Shown: positions 14,665 to 14,923 of the stretch, piece after piece
Numbering within the stretch: the stretch's first letter is position 1
Layout of the letters: every line of letters begins with the position of its first letter
Source of the DNA: an uncultured Bacillota bacterium
GTDB taxonomy: Bacteria; Bacillota; Clostridia; Christensenellales; QAND01
Length of the DNA stretch: 14,923 nucleotides
Reading direction: 5' to 3'
Assembly: GCA_905208455.1 (NCBI GenBank)
Contig: CAJLPK010000037.1
Span: forward strand, 1 to 14,923
Program-made: the position numbers and the translations under genes
Notes under the pieces: model-generated
What the model was told of the DNA's origin: nothing
Databases searched by the model: none
What the model saw: only the letters and a program-made list of their open reading frames with translations

Positions 14665-14923
14665 GTGCATAGCTTTTCCATTTTCATCTTAGCGATTGCT
14701 ACCAATTTAGATAACCTATGTATCGGCATGGCCTATGGCTGCCAGGGAAGGCTGATAGGTACTAAAATCAATGCGTGCATTGCCTTGATCTCCGGCCTGG
14801 TAAGCTTTGCTCTTTGCTGGGCTTCTTCTTTTTTAGCGGTAGAAATACAAGAGACGGCCAACTTAATAGGCGCGTTGCTTCTGATTGGGATGGGCGTATA
14901 TACGCTGTTTTCTACGCATAATA
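14665..14923 (+). CDS. MntP/YtaF-like membrane protein (partial)
   Basis: The window ends inside this gene; 86 codons are visible. The product begins with a hydrophobic helix carrying ATNLDNLCIGMAYG, followed by INACIALISGLVSFALCW and NLIGALLLIGMGVYTLF. The helix with an acidic residue near an N and the GMAYG turn are characteristic of the MntP manganese exporter / sporulation protein YtaF superfamily. The N-terminal NLDN favours the YtaF-like branch, which is common in spore-formers, but the missing C-terminal half is needed to decide. The start is GTG at 14665, eight bases after AGGGGGT; the nearby ATG at 14661 is in a frame that stops at once. No clear promoter precedes it. Confidence 0.8.
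   Translation, partial: MHSFSIFILAIATNLDNLCIGMAYGCQGRLIGTKINACIALISGLVSFALCWASSFLAVEIQETANLIGALLLIGMGVYTLFSTHN

Overview
The window looks like a chromosomal segment of a Bacillota bacterium, probably an anaerobic gut-type member of the Clostridia. The evidence is a valS gene under a T-box leader, strong AGGAGG-like ribosome sites with GTG and TTG starts, consensus sigma-A promoters, a PerR-type regulator paired with a rubrerythrin homologue, an MntP/YtaF-like membrane protein and moderately GC-rich coding sequence. Most of it is ordinary housekeeping and transport. I do not see a CRISPR array, phage, insertion sequence, toxin-antitoxin pair or defence system.

Left part (1-2613): a strong hairpin of unclear role; a GNAT acetyltransferase pseudogene on the minus strand, broken by an internal out-of-frame deletion and cut short at its C-terminus; a minus-strand YkuD-type L,D-transpeptidase; and, divergent from it, a plus-strand MATE efflux pump whose start is best placed at a GTG at 1219, behind its own promoter.

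Middle part (2614-8236): promoter, T-box leader and valS, translationally coupled to folC. Then come a lipoprotein of unknown function with its own promoter and terminator, a 310-bp gap with a doubtful small ORF, and a FlK-like hotdog thioesterase.

PerR region (8237-10114): a palindromic operator near the start of transcription, a PerR-type Fur-family regulator, and an ATGA-coupled rubrerythrin-like protein. The rubrerythrin keeps its rubredoxin cysteines but has lost most diiron ligands. A polytopic membrane protein follows.

Right part (10232-14923): an O-acetylhomoserine sulfhydrylase, then a polar amino-acid ABC transporter operon (binding lipoprotein, permease, ATPase, and a two-TM protein of unknown function). 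The binding-protein gene carries a one-base deletion that splits it into a 61-codon head and a possible restart fragment. The window ends inside an MntP/YtaF-like gene that begins with GTG at 14665.

The points most worth a second look are the ligand-stripped rubrerythrin under PerR, the broken binding-protein gene at the head of an otherwise intact transporter operon, the non-canonical perR operator, and the hidden GNAT remnant.
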